NCBI GenBank assembly: GCA_031291295.1
Contig: JARLJI010000103.1
Span: forward strand, 32,076-96,075
DNA length: 64,000 bases
Reading direction: 5' to 3'
Origin: Rhodoferax sp.
Lineage (GTDB): Bacteria > Pseudomonadota > Gammaproteobacteria > Burkholderiales > Burkholderiaceae_C
The position numbers and the translations under genes are program-made. Below, piece by piece: positions 35,255-48,113 of this stretch. The notes beneath the pieces are model-generated. The model worked only from the letters and a program-made list of their open reading frames with translations. It ran no database searches and was not told the DNA's origin. The first letter of the stretch is position 1, and each line of letters begins with the position of its first letter.

Positions 35255-36247
35255 CTCGGTGCCGGTTCCTGGGGCACGGCGCTGGCCATCAGCGCCAGCA
35301 ATAACGCGCTGGCACGGCATCAGGTCACGCTGTGGGCACGCGATGCAGGGCAGGCGGCGAGCCTGCGGGCGCAGCGCGTGAATGCGCGCTATCTGCCGGG
35401 CATCGCGTTGCCGCAGGCGCTGGATGTGCGCACGGGGCCGGTGGACGCCGTCGTGGCGGGGCAGGACCTGATCGTCATCGCCACGCCCATGTCGGGTCTG
35501 CGCGGCCTGCTCTCGCAGCTTCAGACCTGCTCTACGCCTGTGGCCTGGCTGTGCAAGGGCTTCGAGGCCGCGGGTGTGCAGTCATTTGGGCTTTTGGCCC
35601 ATGAAGTACGGGCGCAAGCAGCTCCTGATTTGATAGCGGGCGTGCTGAGCGGTCCGAGCTTTGCCCTGGAGGTGGCGCGCGGCCAGCCGACCGCGCTGGT
35701 GGCCGCCAGCGAGCATGCATCCGTGCGCGAGACGCTGGTCGGGGCGTTCCACAGTCCCACGCTGCGCATGTATGCTAATGACGACATCACGGGCGTGGAG
35801 GTCGGCGGCGCGGTGAAGAACGTGCTGGCGATCGCCACCGGCCTGTGCGATGGCCTGGGCCTGGGACTGAATGCCCGCGCCGCGCTCATCACGCGTGGTC
35901 TGGCGGAAATGACGCGCCTGGGGGTGGCGCTCGGCGCCCGGCCCGACACCTTCATGGGCCTGTCCGGTCTGGGCGATCTGGTGCTCACCGCGACCGGCGA
36001 CCTGAGCCGCAATCGCCGGGTCGGCCTGCTGCTGGCGCAGGGCCGCACGCTCAAGCAAGCCGTGGATTCGCTCGGCCACGTGGCCGAAGGCGTGTACTGC
36101 GCGCGCACCGTGGTGCAGCGTGCCGCGCTGTTGGGCGTGGACATGCCGATATCGCAGGGCGTGGTGGCCCTGCTGGACGGCCAGCTCAAGCCAGACGCCG
36201 CCGTCGCGGCCCTGATGGGACGCGAACCCACGCACGAGCAGTTGTAG
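35240..36247 (+). CDS. gpsA: glycerol-3-phosphate dehydrogenase [NAD(P)+]
   Basis: A 335-residue enzyme reducing dihydroxyacetone phosphate to sn-glycerol-3-phosphate for phospholipid synthesis. It has the Rossmann motif [46 protein letters not shown] and the catalytic lysine in [20 protein letters not shown]. The start codon lies inside a repeat copy (35196-35254). A second copy at 35582-35638 encodes the [20 protein letters not shown] stretch between catalytic segments. Last gene of the rhodanese-grxC-secB-gpsA run. No obvious ribosome site other than the repeat's GCAGGAT before the ATG. Confidence 0.95.
   Translation: MKIVVLGAGSWGTALAISASNNALARHQVTLWARDAGQAASLRAQRVNARYLPGIALPQALDVRTGPVDAVVAGQDLIVIATPMSGLRGLLSQLQTCSTPVAWLCKGFEAAGVQSFGLLAHEVRAQAAPDLIAGVLSGPSFALEVARGQPTALVAASEHASVRETLVGAFHSPTLRMYANDDITGVEVGGAVKNVLAIATGLCDGLGLGLNARAALITRGLAEMTRLGVALGARPDTFMGLSGLGDLVLTATGDLSRNRRVGLLLAQGRTLKQAVDSLGHVAEGVYCARTVVQRAALLGVDMPISQGVVALLDGQLKPDAAVAALMGREPTHEQL
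35582..35638 (-). repeat. interspersed palindromic repeat, inside gpsA
   Basis: Reads TCATTTGGGCTTTTGGCCCA and later GGGCGCAAGCAGCTCCTGAT with TTGATAGC. The complement matches the family layout GCTATC-AAATCAGG-AGCT-GCTTGCGCCC. It is in frame within gpsA. Confidence 0.6.
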
Positions 36248-36316
36248 GGACGCCGCTACAAAATCGGCGCGCCGTGCTTTTCCAGCCTCCCGCAGCGCCG
36301 CTTCTTTGACACCGCT

Positions 36317-37192
36317 ATGCTTTCAACCATGACCCCAATTTTTGATTTCTCCCCCGAGCGTGTGGCCGAGCTGGCCCGCGCCGATGCCGCCCGCGCACTG
36401 GCGGAAGACCTGGGTGGCGGCGACCTGACCGCGAGCCTGGTGGATGCCGGCCGTCGCGCCCGGGCCCGCGTGATCGCGCGCGAGGTCGCCGTCATCTGCG
36501 GCGCGCCCTGGGTCGAGGCCACGCTGCGCCAGGTGGAGCCGCGATTGCGCATCCACTGGCACGTGGCGGAGGGCCAGCGCTGCAGCGCCGAACAGGTCGT
36601 GCTGGAGGTCGAAGGTCCGGCGCGCGCACTGCTCAGTGCGGAGCGAACCGCCCTCAATTTTCTGCAATTGCTCAGCGCCGTGGCCACCAAAACGGCGCTG
36701 TACGTGGACGCCGTGCGCGGCACGCGGGCCAGCATCGTGGACACGCGCAAGACCCTGCCGGGCCTGCGCCTGGCGCAAAAATATGCGGTGCGCGCCGGCG
36801 GCGGCACGAATCACCGCATCGGCCTGTACGACGCGGTGCTGATCAAGGAAAACCACATTGCGGCGGCCGGCGGCATCCGGCCGGTGTTGCAGGCGGCGGC
36901 GCGCGTGGCAGCGCAGGCCAGCTTCGTCGAGATCGAGGTCGAGACGCTGGCGCAACTCGAAGAAGCCCTGGAGGCCGGTGCGAAAATGGTGCTGCTCGAC
37001 AATATGGATTTGCCTACCCTGCACGAGGCGGTGCGCCTCAACGCGGGGCGCGCGGTCCTCGAAATCTCCGGCGGTGTCACGCTGGACGGCTTGCGCGCGC
37101 TGGCCGAAACGGGGGTTGACCGCATCTCGGTCGGGGCCCTGACCAAGGACGTGAAGGCCACCGATTTTTCCATGCGCCTGCAGGAGCTGTGA
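36317..37192 (+). CDS. nadC: nicotinate-nucleotide pyrophosphorylase (quinolinate PRTase)
   Basis: A 291-residue phosphoribosyltransferase that converts quinolinate and PRPP to nicotinate mononucleotide in NAD synthesis. It has [13 protein letters not shown], the substrate-site [51 protein letters not shown] and the C-terminal [23 protein letters not shown] 36317 or ATG 36329 are both possible. Its stop shares a base with the nadA ATG, so the two are translationally coupled. Confidence 0.95.
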   Translation: MLSTMTPIFDFSPERVAELARADAARALAEDLGGGDLTASLVDAGRRARARVIAREVAVICGAPWVEATLRQVEPRLRIHWHVAEGQRCSAEQVVLEVEGPARALLSAERTALNFLQLLSAVATKTALYVDAVRGTRASIVDTRKTLPGLRLAQKYAVRAGGGTNHRIGLYDAVLIKENHIAAAGGIRPVLQAAARVAAQASFVEIEVETLAQLEEALEAGAKMVLLDNMDLPTLHEAVRLNAGRAVLEISGGVTLDGLRALAETGVDRISVGALTKDVKATDFSMRLQEL

Positions 37193-38298
37193 TGAGTGCC
37201 GTGGTCCCGATCATCGATGTCGAATACGAACAGCCCGCGTGCGATACCCGGCACGCCTGGGCCCGCGTGCCCACCGAGCCCCTGCCTGCGCAGCGCGCCG
37301 CGCTGAAGGACAAAATCCGGCGATTGCTGCGCGAGCGCAATGCCGTGATGGTGTCGCACTACTACGTGCATCCCGACCTGCAGGACCTGGCCGAGGAAAC
37401 CGGTGGCATCGTCAGCGATTCGCTCGAGATGGCGCGTTTCGGGCGCGATCATGCGGCGCAGACGCTGGTGGTGTCCGGCGTGCGCTTCATGGGCGAGACG
37501 GCGAAGATCCTCTCGCCCGAAAAGCGTGTGTTGATGCCTGACCTAGATGCGACCTGTTCACTCGACCTGGGTTGCCCGGTCGATGCCTTCAGCGCCTTTT
37601 GCGACCAGCATCCGGATCGCACCGTGGTGGTCTACGCCAACACCAGCGCCGCCGTGAAGGCGCGCTCAGACTGGCTCGTCACCTCGAGCTGCGCACTGGA
37701 CATCGTGCGCGCACTCAAGGATGCGGGCCACAAGATCCTGTGGGCGCCCGACAGGCACCTGGGCGACTACATCCGGCGCGAGACAGGCGCTGACATGGTG
37801 TTCTGGAACGGCGCCTGCATCGTGCACGACGAGTTCAAGGCCTTCGAGCTGCAAGCGCTGAAGCGCGAGCACCCGAACGCCAGGGTGCTGGTGCACCCCG
37901 AGTCGCCGGCCGACGTGGTGGCGCTGGCCGATGCCGTGGGCTCGACCTCGGCCATCCTCAAGGCCGCGCACGAGATGGAGGCCACGGAGTTCATCGTGGC
38001 CACCGACAACGGCATGATGCACAAGCTGCGCACGCTCAACCCCGGCAAGACCTTCATCGAAGCGCCCACCGCGGGCAACAGCGCCACCTGCAAGAGTTGC
38101 GCGCACTGCCCGTGGATGGCGATGAATGGCCTGGCCGGTCTGGCCGAGGCGCTGGAGCGCGGCAGCAATGAAGTGCATGTCGATCCGGCGCTGGGCCTGC
38201 GTGCGCGACTGCCGATCGACCGTATGCTGGCCTTTACCGCGGCGCTCAAGGGCGGCCGTGACGCGGGTGCGCTGGTGCCCCACATCGGCGCGGCCTGA
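37192..38298 (+). CDS. nadA: quinolinate synthase A
   Basis: A 368-residue 4Fe-4S enzyme condensing iminoaspartate with dihydroxyacetone phosphate to quinolinate. Cluster cysteines are seen in [14 protein letters not shown], the [10 protein letters not shown] region and [33 protein letters not shown] and [12 protein letters not shown] are family motifs. The start is ATG 37192, overlapping the nadC stop; a GTG three bases earlier is less likely. It abuts the convergent panC gene with no gap. Its partner nadB lies 6 kb away at the far end of the pan-bio block. Confidence 0.95.
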   Translation: MSAVVPIIDVEYEQPACDTRHAWARVPTEPLPAQRAALKDKIRRLLRERNAVMVSHYYVHPDLQDLAEETGGIVSDSLEMARFGRDHAAQTLVVSGVRFMGETAKILSPEKRVLMPDLDATCSLDLGCPVDAFSAFCDQHPDRTVVVYANTSAAVKARSDWLVTSSCALDIVRALKDAGHKILWAPDRHLGDYIRRETGADMVFWNGACIVHDEFKAFELQALKREHPNARVLVHPESPADVVALADAVGSTSAILKAAHEMEATEFIVATDNGMMHKLRTLNPGKTFIEAPTAGNSATCKSCAHCPWMAMNGLAGLAEALERGSNEVHVDPALGLRARLPIDRMLAFTAALKGGRDAGALVPHIGAA

Positions 38299-39973
<1,675 letters not shown>

Positions 39974-39977
<4 letters not shown>

Positions 39978-41017
39978 GCGAGGGCTTGTTGGTTCAGGGG
40001 AACGGGCTGGCCTGGTTTGAGGCCCAGGCGTTGCAGCAGATCCAGGTCGGCCTGGGTGTCGGGGTTGCCGGTGGTCAGCAGCTTGTCGCCGTAAAAGATG
40101 GAATTGGCGCCGGCCAGGAAGCACAGGGCCTGGATGGCGTCGCCCATCTGCTGGCGCCCGGCCGACAGGCGCACGCGCGCCAGCGGCATGGTGATGCGCG
40201 CCACCGCGATCGTGCGCACGAACTCGAACGGATCCAGCGGCGCCTGCTCGGCCAGCGGCGTGCCCTGCACGCGCACCAGGTGGTTGATGGGCACCGACTC
40301 GGGATAGGGCGCGAGGTTGGCCAACTGCGCGATCAGGCCGGCACGCTGGGTGTGCGATTCGCCCATGCCCACGATGCCACCGCAGCAGACCTTGACGCCC
40401 GCGCCGCGCACGCGTCCCAGGGTGTCGAGCCGGTCCTGGTAGTCGCGCGTGCTGATGATGTCGCCATAGAAGTCGGGTGCACTGTCGAGGTTGTGGTTGT
40501 AGTAGTCCAGACCCGCATCGCGCAACGTCTCGGCATGGCCGTCTTCCAGCATGCCCAGTGTGGCGCAGGTCTCCAGGCCCAACGCTTTCACGGTGGCCAC
40601 CAGCTCGGCCACTTTCTCGATATCGCGGTCTTTCGGCGCGCGCCAGGCCGCGCCCATGCAAAAGCGCGTCGCGCCAGCGTCCTTGGCGCGCTGCGCGGCG
40701 GCCAGCACCTCGGCCGGCTCCATCAGCTTGGAGGCTTCCACACCGGTGTCGTAACGGGCCGCCTGCGGGCAGTAGCCGCAGTCCTCGGGGCAGCCGCCGG
40801 TCTTGACCGACAACAGCGTCGCAAACTCGACCAGGGTCGGATCGAAGTTCTCGCGGTGAATCGTCTGCGCGCGGTGCAGCAACTCGTAGAACGGCAGCTC
40901 GAACAGCGCTTGCACGTCCTCCACGCTCCAGCGCGGGGCAGCGGCGGGTGCGACGCGATCAGCCAGGGGGCGGGGCGGACGGTGCAGGGTGACGGGTTGT
41001 TCAAGGGCAGCGGACAT
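39974..41017 (-). CDS. bioB: biotin synthase
   Basis: A 347-residue radical-SAM enzyme inserting sulfur into dethiobiotin. It has the CxxxCxxC motif ([20 protein letters not shown]), [41 protein letters not shown] and the C-terminal [17 protein letters not shown] with the auxiliary-cluster arginine region ([10 protein letters not shown]). The first ~25 residues are a variable leader. It follows bioF by 28 bp and overlaps panB. Confidence 0.96.
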
Positions 41018-41045
41018 CGTGGTCTCCAGTTAAGTGGGATTATTC

Positions 41046-42293
41046 TCAGGCAAGGGTGGGTTCGAGCGCTGCGGACGGGCGCTCAAGCGGCAATCCCGGC
41101 GCCAACTCGGCGAGCGCCAGGATCAGGCGGTCCACATCGGCCTCGCTGTGCGCGGCCGACAGCGCAATGCGCAGCCGGGCCGTGCCTTCGGGCACGGTGG
41201 GCGGGCGGATCGCCGGCACCCACAGGCCGCGCTCGCGCAGGCCGTCCATCACGGCCAGGGCCTCGTCGTTGGGGCCGACCACCAGCGCCTGGATGGCGGT
41301 GACGGAGTCGCCGAGCTGCCAGGGCGTGCCGCGCAGGATCGGCTGCAGGCCGCTGCGCAGCCGTGCGATCAGCCGGCTCAGGTGATCGCGGCGCCATTGT
41401 TCGGTTTCGATCAGGCGCAGGCTTGCGCGCAGGGCGCTGGCCAGCAGCGCCGGCGCGGCCGTGGCAAAGATGTAGCTGCGGGTTTTTTGCAGCAGCCACT
41501 CAATCAAGGCGTCGTCACCGGCCACAAAGGCACCGGCCACGCCGGCCGCCTTGCCCAGCGTGGCCATGTAGAGCACGCGGCGCGAGGCCGAGGCGCCGGT
41601 CAGGCCGAACTTCGCGAGGCTGCCGCGGCCCTCGGGCCCCAGCACGCCGAAGCCGTGCGCATCGTCGAGCAGCAGCAGCGCGTCGTGCCGCTCGCACAGC
41701 GCCAGCAGCGCGGGAATGTTGGCGATGTCGCCATCCATGCTGAACACGGCGTCGCTGATCACGAGCTTGCGCCGCGCCGGACTTTGGCCGAGTGCCGCGT
41801 CCAGTGCACCCAGGTCGGCATGTGCGTAGCGGTGGATGTGCGCGCGCGACAGCCGGGCACCGTCGATCAGGCAGGCGTGATTCAGCGCGTCGGAGAACAG
41901 CGCATCGCCCTCGCCGACCAGCGCGGGGACGATGCCGATGTTGGTGGCGTAGCCGGCGTAGAAATACAGGGCGCGCGGCAGTTCGGTGAAGCGGGCCAGT
42001 TCCTGCTCGAGCGCCTCGTTGGCCGCGCTGTGGCCGCTGACCAGGGGCGAAGCGCCGGCGCCCACGCCGAACGCGTGGGCGCCAGCACAGGCGGCCTCCA
42101 CCAGCGCGGGGTGGGTGGCCAGGCCCAGGTAGTCGTTGCTGCAAAACGCCAGCATTGATTGACCATCGACTTGCAGGCGAGCCCCGCTTTCGGGCACGAC
42201 CACACGGCGCCGGCGGCGCAGATGGCTGCGGTCCAGCTCGGCGATGCGTGCCGGGAATTCGTCAATCCAGGAAGGGTGGGTGTTCAGGGTCAT
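41046..42293 (-). CDS. bioF: 8-amino-7-oxononanoate synthase
   Basis: A 415-residue PLP enzyme condensing pimeloyl-ACP/CoA with alanine. It has [54 protein letters not shown] and the PLP-lysine segment [16 protein letters not shown]. The start overlaps bioD by 4 bases. Somewhat longer than E. coli BioF (384), mainly at the N-terminus and in scattered loops. Confidence 0.94.
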   Translation of the reverse strand: MTLNTHPSWIDEFPARIAELDRSHLRRRRRVVVPESGARLQVDGQSMLAFCSNDYLGLATHPALVEAACAGAHAFGVGAGASPLVSGHSAANEALEQELARFTELPRALYFYAGYATNIGIVPALVGEGDALFSDALNHACLIDGARLSRAHIHRYAHADLGALDAALGQSPARRKLVISDAVFSMDGDIANIPALLALCERHDALLLLDDAHGFGVLGPEGRGSLAKFGLTGASASRRVLYMATLGKAAGVAGAFVAGDDALIEWLLQKTRSYIFATAAPALLASALRASLRLIETEQWRRDHLSRLIARLRSGLQPILRGTPWQLGDSVTAIQALVVGPNDEALAVMDGLRERGLWVPAIRPPTVPEGTARLRIALSAAHSEADVDRLILALAELAPGLPLERPSAALEPTLA

Positions 42294-42949
42294 GGCAGGT
42301 GGATGGCGATGGCGCGCGGGTCGGGCGCGTCCTGGTGGGCGATGTCGGCGAGCAGCGGTGCGGCGAGTTGCCGCTGCAGCCAGGCGATGTTGTCTTGCGG
42401 GGCCTGCATGGCAGGGTCGATGCGATTGGCGACCCAGCCGGCCAGTGTGAGGCCGCGCGCGCGAATGGCTTCCACCGTCAGCAGGGCGTGGTTCAGGCAG
42501 CCCAGGCGCAGGCCCACCACCAGCACCACGGGCAGCGCCAGCGCCTGCGCGAGATCGGCGCCGGTGGTGCTGTCCGACAGCGGCACATGAAAACCGCCTG
42601 CGCCTTCCACCACCACGGCGTCGACGCGGCGTGCGAGCTCGCGGTAGCAGCGCACCAGATGGTCGATGTCGATGCGCACACCGGCGCGTTCGGCGGCAAT
42701 GTGCGGCGACAGCGGGTCGGGCAGCAGGATGGGGTTGTCCAGTTCGGGCGGTACCGCACAGGTCGTGGCCGCGCGCAGCGCCAGCGCGTCTTCGCTGGCC
42801 CAGCTATCGCCATGGCGCACCATGCCCGCGGCCACGGGCTTCATGCCGACCACGCGCGGGTGGCGTGCCGCCAATGCGTGCAGCAGCGCGGCCGAGACCA
42901 GGGTCTTGCCGACGCCGGTATCGGTGCCGGTGACGAAGTAGGAGGTCAT
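42290..42949 (-). CDS. bioD: dethiobiotin synthetase
   Basis: A 219-residue ATP-dependent carboxylase closing the ureido ring of dethiobiotin. It has the P-loop [27 protein letters not shown], and [20 protein letters not shown] overlaps at both ends link it to bioA upstream and bioF downstream. Confidence 0.95.
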   Translation of the reverse strand: MTSYFVTGTDTGVGKTLVSAALLHALAARHPRVVGMKPVAAGMVRHGDSWASEDALALRAATTCAVPPELDNPILLPDPLSPHIAAERAGVRIDIDHLVRCYRELARRVDAVVVEGAGGFHVPLSDSTTGADLAQALALPVVLVVGLRLGCLNHALLTVEAIRARGLTLAGWVANRIDPAMQAPQDNIAWLQRQLAAPLLADIAHQDAPDPRAIAIHLP

Positions 42950-44271
42950 GGGGTGGTCGTTTCTTCAGCCAGGGTGGCTTCAAGCGCGGCCAGCGCGCCT
43001 TGCGCGAGGCATTGCACGGCCTCGGCATCCAGCACATAGGGCGGCATGGCGTAGATCGTGCGACCGATTGGGCGCAGTAGCAGGCCGCGCGCCATTACAT
43101 GATGGTGGTACCGGCTCGCGAAATCGGGCAGGGCCGTTTCCACATCCCAGGCCCAGATCATGCCGAGGTGGCGCGCATGGCGCACGCGGGCATGACGCGT
43201 CAGCGGTGCGAGCGCTTCATCGAGCGTTCGCGCCAGCACCGCGTTGCGTGCCAGCGTGTCCTGCTGCTCGAAAATCTCCAGCGTGGCCAACGCGGCGCGG
43301 CAGGCCAGCGGGTTGCCGGTGTAGGAGTGCGAATGCAGGAAGCCGCGTGCCACCTGGTCATCGTAAAAGGCCTCATAGACCGTGTCGGTGGTCAGCACGG
43401 CCGACAGCGGCAAGGTGCCGCCGGTCAGCCCCTTGGACAGGCAGATGAAATCGGGCCGGATGCCGGCCTGCTGGTGCGCGAACATCGTGCCGGTGCGCCC
43501 GAACCCGGTGGCGATTTCGTCCACCACCAGATGCACTTCATAGCGGTCGCACAGCGCGCGCGCCAGGCGCAGGTACTCAGGGTCGTGCATGGCCATGCCG
43601 GCCGCGCACTGCACCAGTGGCTCGACGATCAGCGCCGCGGTCTCGGCGTGGTGTTCGGCCAGCCAGGACTCCAGCGCCGCGGCGCTGCGCCGGGCCACCT
43701 CAAACGCACTCTCGCCGGCGCGCGCGCCGCGCGCGTCGGGGCTGGGCACGGTGGCGGCCAGCCGCACCAGGGGGGCATAGGCTTCGCGAAAGATGGCGAT
43801 GTCGGTCACGGCCAGCGCGCCCACGGTTTCGCCGTGGTAGCCGCCGGCCAGCCCGATGAAGCGGCATTTGGCGGGCCGGCCGCTGTTGCGCCAGAAATGC
43901 GCGCTCATCTTGAGGGCGATCTCGGTGGCCGATGCGCCATCGCTGCCGTAAAACGCGTGGCTCAGGCCGGTCAGCGCGGCGAGGCGTTCGGACAGTTCTA
44001 CCACCGGCGCATGGGTGAAGCCGGCCAGCATCACATGGTCGAGCCGCTCGAGCTGGTCGGCCAGCGCGGCCTTGATGTGCGGATGGCTGTGGCCGAACAG
44101 GTTGACCCACCAGGAACTGATGCCGTCGAGGTAGCGCCGGCCGTCCACGTCGTGCAGCCAGGGCCCCGAGGCGCGCGCGATCGCGATCAGCGGCTGCGCC
44201 TCGTGCAGCTTCATCTGCGTGCAGGGGTGCCACACGCTGCGCAAGCTGCGCGCGGCCAGGGACGTATTCAT
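42946..44271 (-). CDS. bioA: adenosylmethionine-8-amino-7-oxononanoate transaminase
   Basis: A 441-residue PLP aminotransferase making 7,8-diaminopelargonate with SAM as amino donor. It has VWHPCTQM, YLDGISSWWVNLFGHSHP, AFYGSDGASATEIALKMSAH, GGYHGETVGAL, DEIATGFGRTG and the PLP-lysine in ICLSKGLTGGTLPLSAV. One base separates it from the panD stop, and it overlaps bioD. Confidence 0.96.
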   Translation of the reverse strand: MNTSLAARSLRSVWHPCTQMKLHEAQPLIAIARASGPWLHDVDGRRYLDGISSWWVNLFGHSHPHIKAALADQLERLDHVMLAGFTHAPVVELSERLAALTGLSHAFYGSDGASATEIALKMSAHFWRNSGRPAKCRFIGLAGGYHGETVGALAVTDIAIFREAYAPLVRLAATVPSPDARGARAGESAFEVARRSAAALESWLAEHHAETAALIVEPLVQCAAGMAMHDPEYLRLARALCDRYEVHLVVDEIATGFGRTGTMFAHQQAGIRPDFICLSKGLTGGTLPLSAVLTTDTVYEAFYDDQVARGFLHSHSYTGNPLACRAALATLEIFEQQDTLARNAVLARTLDEALAPLTRHARVRHARHLGMIWAWDVETALPDFASRYHHHVMARGLLLRPIGRTIYAMPPYVLDAEAVQCLAQGALAALEATLAEETTTP

Positions 44272-44272
44272 C

Positions 44273-44653
44273 TCAAAGCTGCTGAGTTGGAACGTGCTGG
44301 CGCGCGCCGATCTGGCGGTTGGCTTCGTCTACAAACACCAGTTGCGGCTTGTGCGTGGCCACCTGACCTTCATTCACCTGAGCGAACGATGCGATGATGA
44401 CCAGGTCGCCCAGCGCGGCGCGGCGCGCCGCCGAGCCGTTGACCGAGATCATGCCGGTGCCGCGCTGGCCCTTGATGGCATAGGTGATGAAGCGCTCGCC
44501 GTTGTTGATGTTCCAGATATGGATCTGTTCGTTCTCGGCGATGTTGGCCGCCTCGAGCAGGTTCTCATCGATGGCGCACGAGCCTTCGTAATGCAATTCG
44601 CAATGGGTCACGGCGACCCGGTGGATCTTGGATTTCAGCAGGGTACGGAACAC
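44273..44653 (-). CDS. panD: aspartate 1-decarboxylase
   Basis: A 126-residue pyruvoyl enzyme converting L-aspartate to beta-alanine for pantothenate. The self-cleavage site Gly24-Ser25 is seen in [26 protein letters not shown] and [17 protein letters not shown] follow. The start is GTG 44653, preceded by GAGGAG: homologs begin [12 protein letters not shown], and no ATG is available there. First gene of the panD-bioADFB-panBC run and downstream of nadB, which also uses L-aspartate. Confidence 0.95.
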   Translation of the reverse strand: MFRTLLKSKIHRVAVTHCELHYEGSCAIDENLLEAANIAENEQIHIWNINNGERFITYAIKGQRGTGMISVNGSAARRAALGDLVIIASFAQVNEGQVATHKPQLVFVDEANRQIGARQHVPTQQL

Positions 44654-44786
44654 GGTGTCTCCTCTGGCAGGCAATGTTGCGGCGCAGCATATTGTAGATT
44701 GTGACCACGCCGGCATCACAGAAATAGACACTCTGGTTACAAATGCAGCCGGCAATGGGTTGAGCGTGGCCGCGCGCCCTGACTGC

Positions 44787-46376
44787 TTACGGCAGAGGTA
44801 CCAGGACGGTCGGCTGCGCCGGCTCGGCGAGTTGCGGATAGTCGCGGCTGAAATGCAGGCCGCGACTCTCATGCCGGGCCTGCGCCGAGCGCACGATGAG
44901 CTCGGCCACCTGCACCAGGTTGCGCAGCTCCAGCAGGTCACGCGTGACATGAAAAAGCCCGTAGAACTCCTGGATTTCGCTTTGCAGGAGAGCGATGCGG
45001 TGCGCCGCGCGCTCCAGCCGCTTGTTGGTGCGCACGATGCCCACGTAGTCCCACATGAAGCGGCGCAGCTCGTCCCAGTTATGCGAGATCACCACGGACT
45101 CGTCCGCGTCGGTCACACGGCTGTCGTCCCAATTGGGGAGTGGCGGCGCTGCGGGGCCGGGCGCCCGTTGAATCGCCTGCGCCGTTGCGCGTGCAAACAC
45201 CATGCATTCGACTAGCGAATTGCTGGCCAGCCGGTTCGCGCCGTGCAGTCCGGTGCAGGCGACCTCGCCGACGGCGTACAGGCCGGGCAGGTCGGTGCGG
45301 CCCGCAAGGTCGGTGCGCACGCCGCCGCAGGTGTAGTGGGCGGCCGGCACCACCGGAATCGGCTGCTTCGAGATGTCGATGCCGAGCTCCAGGCAGCGCG
45401 CGTAAATGTTCGGGAAGTGCGCCAGGATGAAGTCCAGCGGCTGGTGCGAGATGTCCAGCAGCACGCAATCGAGGCCGTGCTTTTTCATCTCGAAGTCGAT
45501 CGCGCGCGCCACCACGTCGCGCGGCGCCAGCTCGGCGCGCGCATCGTGCTGCGGCATGAAGCGCGTACCCCCCGCCGCGTCCGGCAGCAGCAGGCGTCCG
45601 CCTTCACCGCGCACGGCCTCGCTGATCAGGAACGACTTGGCGTGCGGGTGGTACAGGCAGGTCGGATGGAACTGGATGAACTCCATGTTCTGCACCCGGC
45701 AGCCGGCGCGCCAGGCCGCGGCAATGCCGTCTCCCGTGGCCGTGTCGGGGTTGGTCGTATAGAGGTACACCTTGCCTGCGCCGCCGGTTGCCAGAATCGT
45801 TTGCGGTGCGCTGAAGGTCAGCACCTCGTCGGTGGCCTCGTCGAGCGCGTACAGGCCCACGCAGCGCTTGCCGGCCAGGCCGAGCCGGTCGCTGCTGATC
45901 AGGTCGACCAGCGTGTGGTTTTCGAACAGCGTGATGTTCGGTGTACGCCGCACATGCCCGATCAGTGCCTGCTGCACGGCGGCGCCCGTGGCGTCGGTCA
46001 CATGCACGATGCGCCGGGCGCTGTGGCCGCCTTCGCGCGTCAGGTGCAGCTGGCCGTCTTCCTCGGAGAATGGCACGCCGAGCTCGCGCAGCCAGGCGAT
46101 GCTTTGCGGCGCGTGCTCCACCACAAAACGGGTGGCGGCCGGATCGGACAGGCCGGCACCCGCCACCAGCGTGTCGTCCACATGCGCGTCGAAGCTGTCG
46201 CCCTCGGCCAGCACGGCGGCGATGCCGCCCTGGGCCCAGCCGCTGGAGCCGTCGCCCAATTGCCGCTTGGTGAGCACGGCCACGCGGTGCGTGGGGGCCA
46301 GGTGCAGCGCGGCGCTGAGGCCGGCCAGGCCGCTGCCGACGATCAGCACGTCGAAGGAGTGGGAAGTGGGGTTCAT
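44787..46376 (-). CDS. nadB: L-aspartate oxidase
   Basis: A 529-residue flavoenzyme oxidising L-aspartate to iminoaspartate, the NadA substrate. It has the FAD motif [68 protein letters not shown] and [19 protein letters not shown] 46376 fits the family start [11 protein letters not shown]; the in-frame TTG at 46385 is less likely. It lies 29 bp after scpA and 133 bp before panD. Confidence 0.95.
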   Translation of the reverse strand: MNPTSHSFDVLIVGSGLAGLSAALHLAPTHRVAVLTKRQLGDGSSGWAQGGIAAVLAEGDSFDAHVDDTLVAGAGLSDPAATRFVVEHAPQSIAWLRELGVPFSEEDGQLHLTREGGHSARRIVHVTDATGAAVQQALIGHVRRTPNITLFENHTLVDLISSDRLGLAGKRCVGLYALDEATDEVLTFSAPQTILATGGAGKVYLYTTNPDTATGDGIAAAWRAGCRVQNMEFIQFHPTCLYHPHAKSFLISEAVRGEGGRLLLPDAAGGTRFMPQHDARAELAPRDVVARAIDFEMKKHGLDCVLLDISHQPLDFILAHFPNIYARCLELGIDISKQPIPVVPAAHYTCGGVRTDLAGRTDLPGLYAVGEVACTGLHGANRLASNSLVECMVFARATAQAIQRAPGPAAPPLPNWDDSRVTDADESVVISHNWDELRRFMWDYVGIVRTNKRLERAAHRIALLQSEIQEFYGLFHVTRDLLELRNLVQVAELIVRSAQARHESRGLHFSRDYPQLAEPAQPTVLVPLP

Positions 46377-46405
46377 GGCAGACAAGACGTGGCAGGCACG
46401 GTGTT

Positions 46406-47263
46406 TCAGGTCGGCGAGTAGGCCAGGCGCACGTAAATCGGCGCAAACGCCTCGGCCTGCGTGACCTCGATCAGCATTTCCTTGGCCAGCTCGAGCAGCG
46501 CGATGAAGGTCACCACCAGCACGGGCGCGCCCTTGGCGGGATCGAACAGGTCTTCAAATTCCACGAACTTGCGCCCCTGCAGCCGGCGCAGCACGATGCT
46601 CATGTGCTCGCGCACCGACAACTCCTCGCGGCTGATCTTGTGGTGTTGTATCAGCTTGGCGCGCTTCATGATGTCGCGCCAGGCGTCCTGCAAGTCCACC
46701 ACGTTGACGTCCGGAAAACGCGGCTGCAGCGACTGCTCGATGTAGACCTCGGCCTTGAGGAAATCGCGGCCAAACTGCGGCATGGCATTGAGCGCGGCGG
46801 CCGCCAGCTTCATCTGCTCGTACTCGAGCAGGCGGCGCACCAGTTCGGCGCGCGGGTCTTCGGGCTCCTGGCCCTCCGCCACCTTCTTGGGCGGCAGCAG
46901 CATGCGCGACTTGATCTCGATCAGCATCGCCGCCATCAGCAGGTACTCGGCCGCCAGTTCGAGGTTGCGGCCGCGGATCTCGTCCACGTAGGTCAGGTAC
47001 TGGCGTGTCAGGCCGGCCATCGGGATGTCCAGGATGTTGAAATTCTGCTTGCGGATCAGGTACAGCAGCAGGTCCAGCGGACCTTCGAACGCCTCCAGAA
47101 ACACTTCCAGCGCGTCCGGCGGGATGTACAAATCCTGCGGCATCGCAAACAGCGGCTCGCCATAGAGCCGCGCCAGCGCAACCTGGTCGATCACCTGCGG
47201 CATGGCGGCCAGCTGGGCGGCAGCAGCCGGCTCAAGCTCGGCGGCGTCAAGGGAAGATGTCAT
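46406..47263 (-). CDS. scpA: segregation and condensation protein A
   Basis: A 285-residue kleisin subunit of the SMC-ScpAB condensin. It has [21 protein letters not shown] near residue 60, [26 protein letters not shown], a charged middle, and a C-terminal winged-helix part with [19 protein letters not shown] and [15 protein letters not shown]. The N-terminal ~45 residues are a variable leader. A repeat copy lies just upstream. No scpB is seen nearby. Confidence 0.94.
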   Translation of the reverse strand: MTSSLDAAELEPAAAAQLAAMPQVIDQVALARLYGEPLFAMPQDLYIPPDALEVFLEAFEGPLDLLLYLIRKQNFNILDIPMAGLTRQYLTYVDEIRGRNLELAAEYLLMAAMLIEIKSRMLLPPKKVAEGQEPEDPRAELVRRLLEYEQMKLAAAALNAMPQFGRDFLKAEVYIEQSLQPRFPDVNVVDLQDAWRDIMKRAKLIQHHKISREELSVREHMSIVLRRLQGRKFVEFEDLFDPAKGAPVLVVTFIALLELAKEMLIEVTQAEAFAPIYVRLAYSPT

Positions 47264-47267
47264 TAAG

Positions 47268-47326
47268 TGCTATCAGATGAGTAGCTATCAGCGCAGGCCC
47301 CGTATGGGCCAAAGGCCGATTTGATG
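47268..47326 (+). repeat. interspersed palindromic repeat, scpA-DUF3460 spacer
   Basis: Starts TGCTATCAGATGAGTAGCTA and ends GGGCCAAAGGCCGATTTGAT. It fills the whole spacer, beginning 4 bp before the scpA start and ending at the DUF3460 stop. Confidence 0.75.
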
Positions 47327-47327
47327 C

Positions 47328-47534
47328 TTATCCGTTGTCGGTCAGATAGACGTAGGGCTTTTGCGGCACCTCGGCCTGGCGGTACTCGGCCCAGGCGCTG
47401 CGGTCCACGTTTTTGTCCCACAGGAGCGCGCGCCCGGCCAGTTGGCGCGCTTCCAGGTTGGGTTTCTCGGCCTTCAGTTGCTCAATGAACTGGGTGATTT
47501 CGGATTGGTAATCGGGACGACGGAAGATGTGCAT
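47328..47534 (-). CDS. DUF3460 family protein
   Basis: A 68-residue conserved Burkholderiales protein of unknown role. It matches the DUF3460 pattern: RRPDYQSEITQFIEQLKAE, RQLAGRALLWDK and AEYRQAEVPQKPYVYL. ATG 47534 is taken from the family start MHIFRRPDY. It lies directly upstream of scpA, as usual in this order, and is divergent from the lipoprotein gene 37 bp away. Confidence 0.88.
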   Translation of the reverse strand: MHIFRRPDYQSEITQFIEQLKAEKPNLEARQLAGRALLWDKNVDRSAWAEYRQAEVPQKPYVYLTDNG

Positions 47535-47571
47535 AAACTGGGCCTCTTTGGGTGATTTTACCGGGGTGAGC

Positions 47572-48084
47572 ATGGCGAACAGAATACTGAAGGGAATCTG
47601 CATCATGGGACTGCTCTCAGTGCTGCTGGGCCTGGTGGGCTGCGATCAGCAGCGCATCAGCGAACTGGAGGAAGGCGTGTCCACCGAGGCCGACGTGCGC
47701 GCCCGCTTCGGCGAGCCCGAAAAGATATGGGAAGCCCCCGAGGGCGGGCGGATCTTTGAATACGACCGCCAGCCCAACGGACAAAAAAACTACATGATCA
47801 CGATAGGCGTTGATGGCAAGATGAGCGCGCTGCGCCAGGTGCTGACGCCCGAGAACTTTGCCAAAGTGCAGCCCGGCATGACGATGGAAGACGTGCGCAA
47901 ACTGCTCGGCAAGCCGGCGAAAATCTCGCCCTACGCTCTGAAGCAGGAAGTGGATTACGACTGGCGTTACATCCAGCCGCCCAACACCTGGATGGTGTTC
48001 ACGGTCACGTTCGATCCGGATGACAGGGTGCTGCGCGCGGGCTCCTCGGCGGACCCCCAGGCCACCGAGAGCCGGGGCGGTTGA
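47572..48084 (+). CDS. BamE/OmlA-like (SmpA) outer-membrane lipoprotein
   Basis: A 170-residue predicted lipoprotein. The signal region ends in a lipobox (LLGLVGC), and the mature protein starts CDQQRISELEEG. Two short BamE/SmpA-like units are visible: GVSTEADVRARFGEPEKIWE and PGMTMEDVRKLLGKPAKI, each with the family pattern of a helix followed by a GxP turn. BamE belongs to the outer-membrane beta-barrel assembly complex. This protein is a second-type relative, and its exact role is inferred. A start at 47605 would shorten the signal peptide. Confidence 0.8.
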   Translation: MANRILKGICIMGLLSVLLGLVGCDQQRISELEEGVSTEADVRARFGEPEKIWEAPEGGRIFEYDRQPNGQKNYMITIGVDGKMSALRQVLTPENFAKVQPGMTMEDVRKLLGKPAKISPYALKQEVDYDWRYIQPPNTWMVFTVTFDPDDRVLRAGSSADPQATESRGG

Positions 48085-48113
48085 ACTGGCTGGTTTCGCC
48101 GCTTGGCCACACG

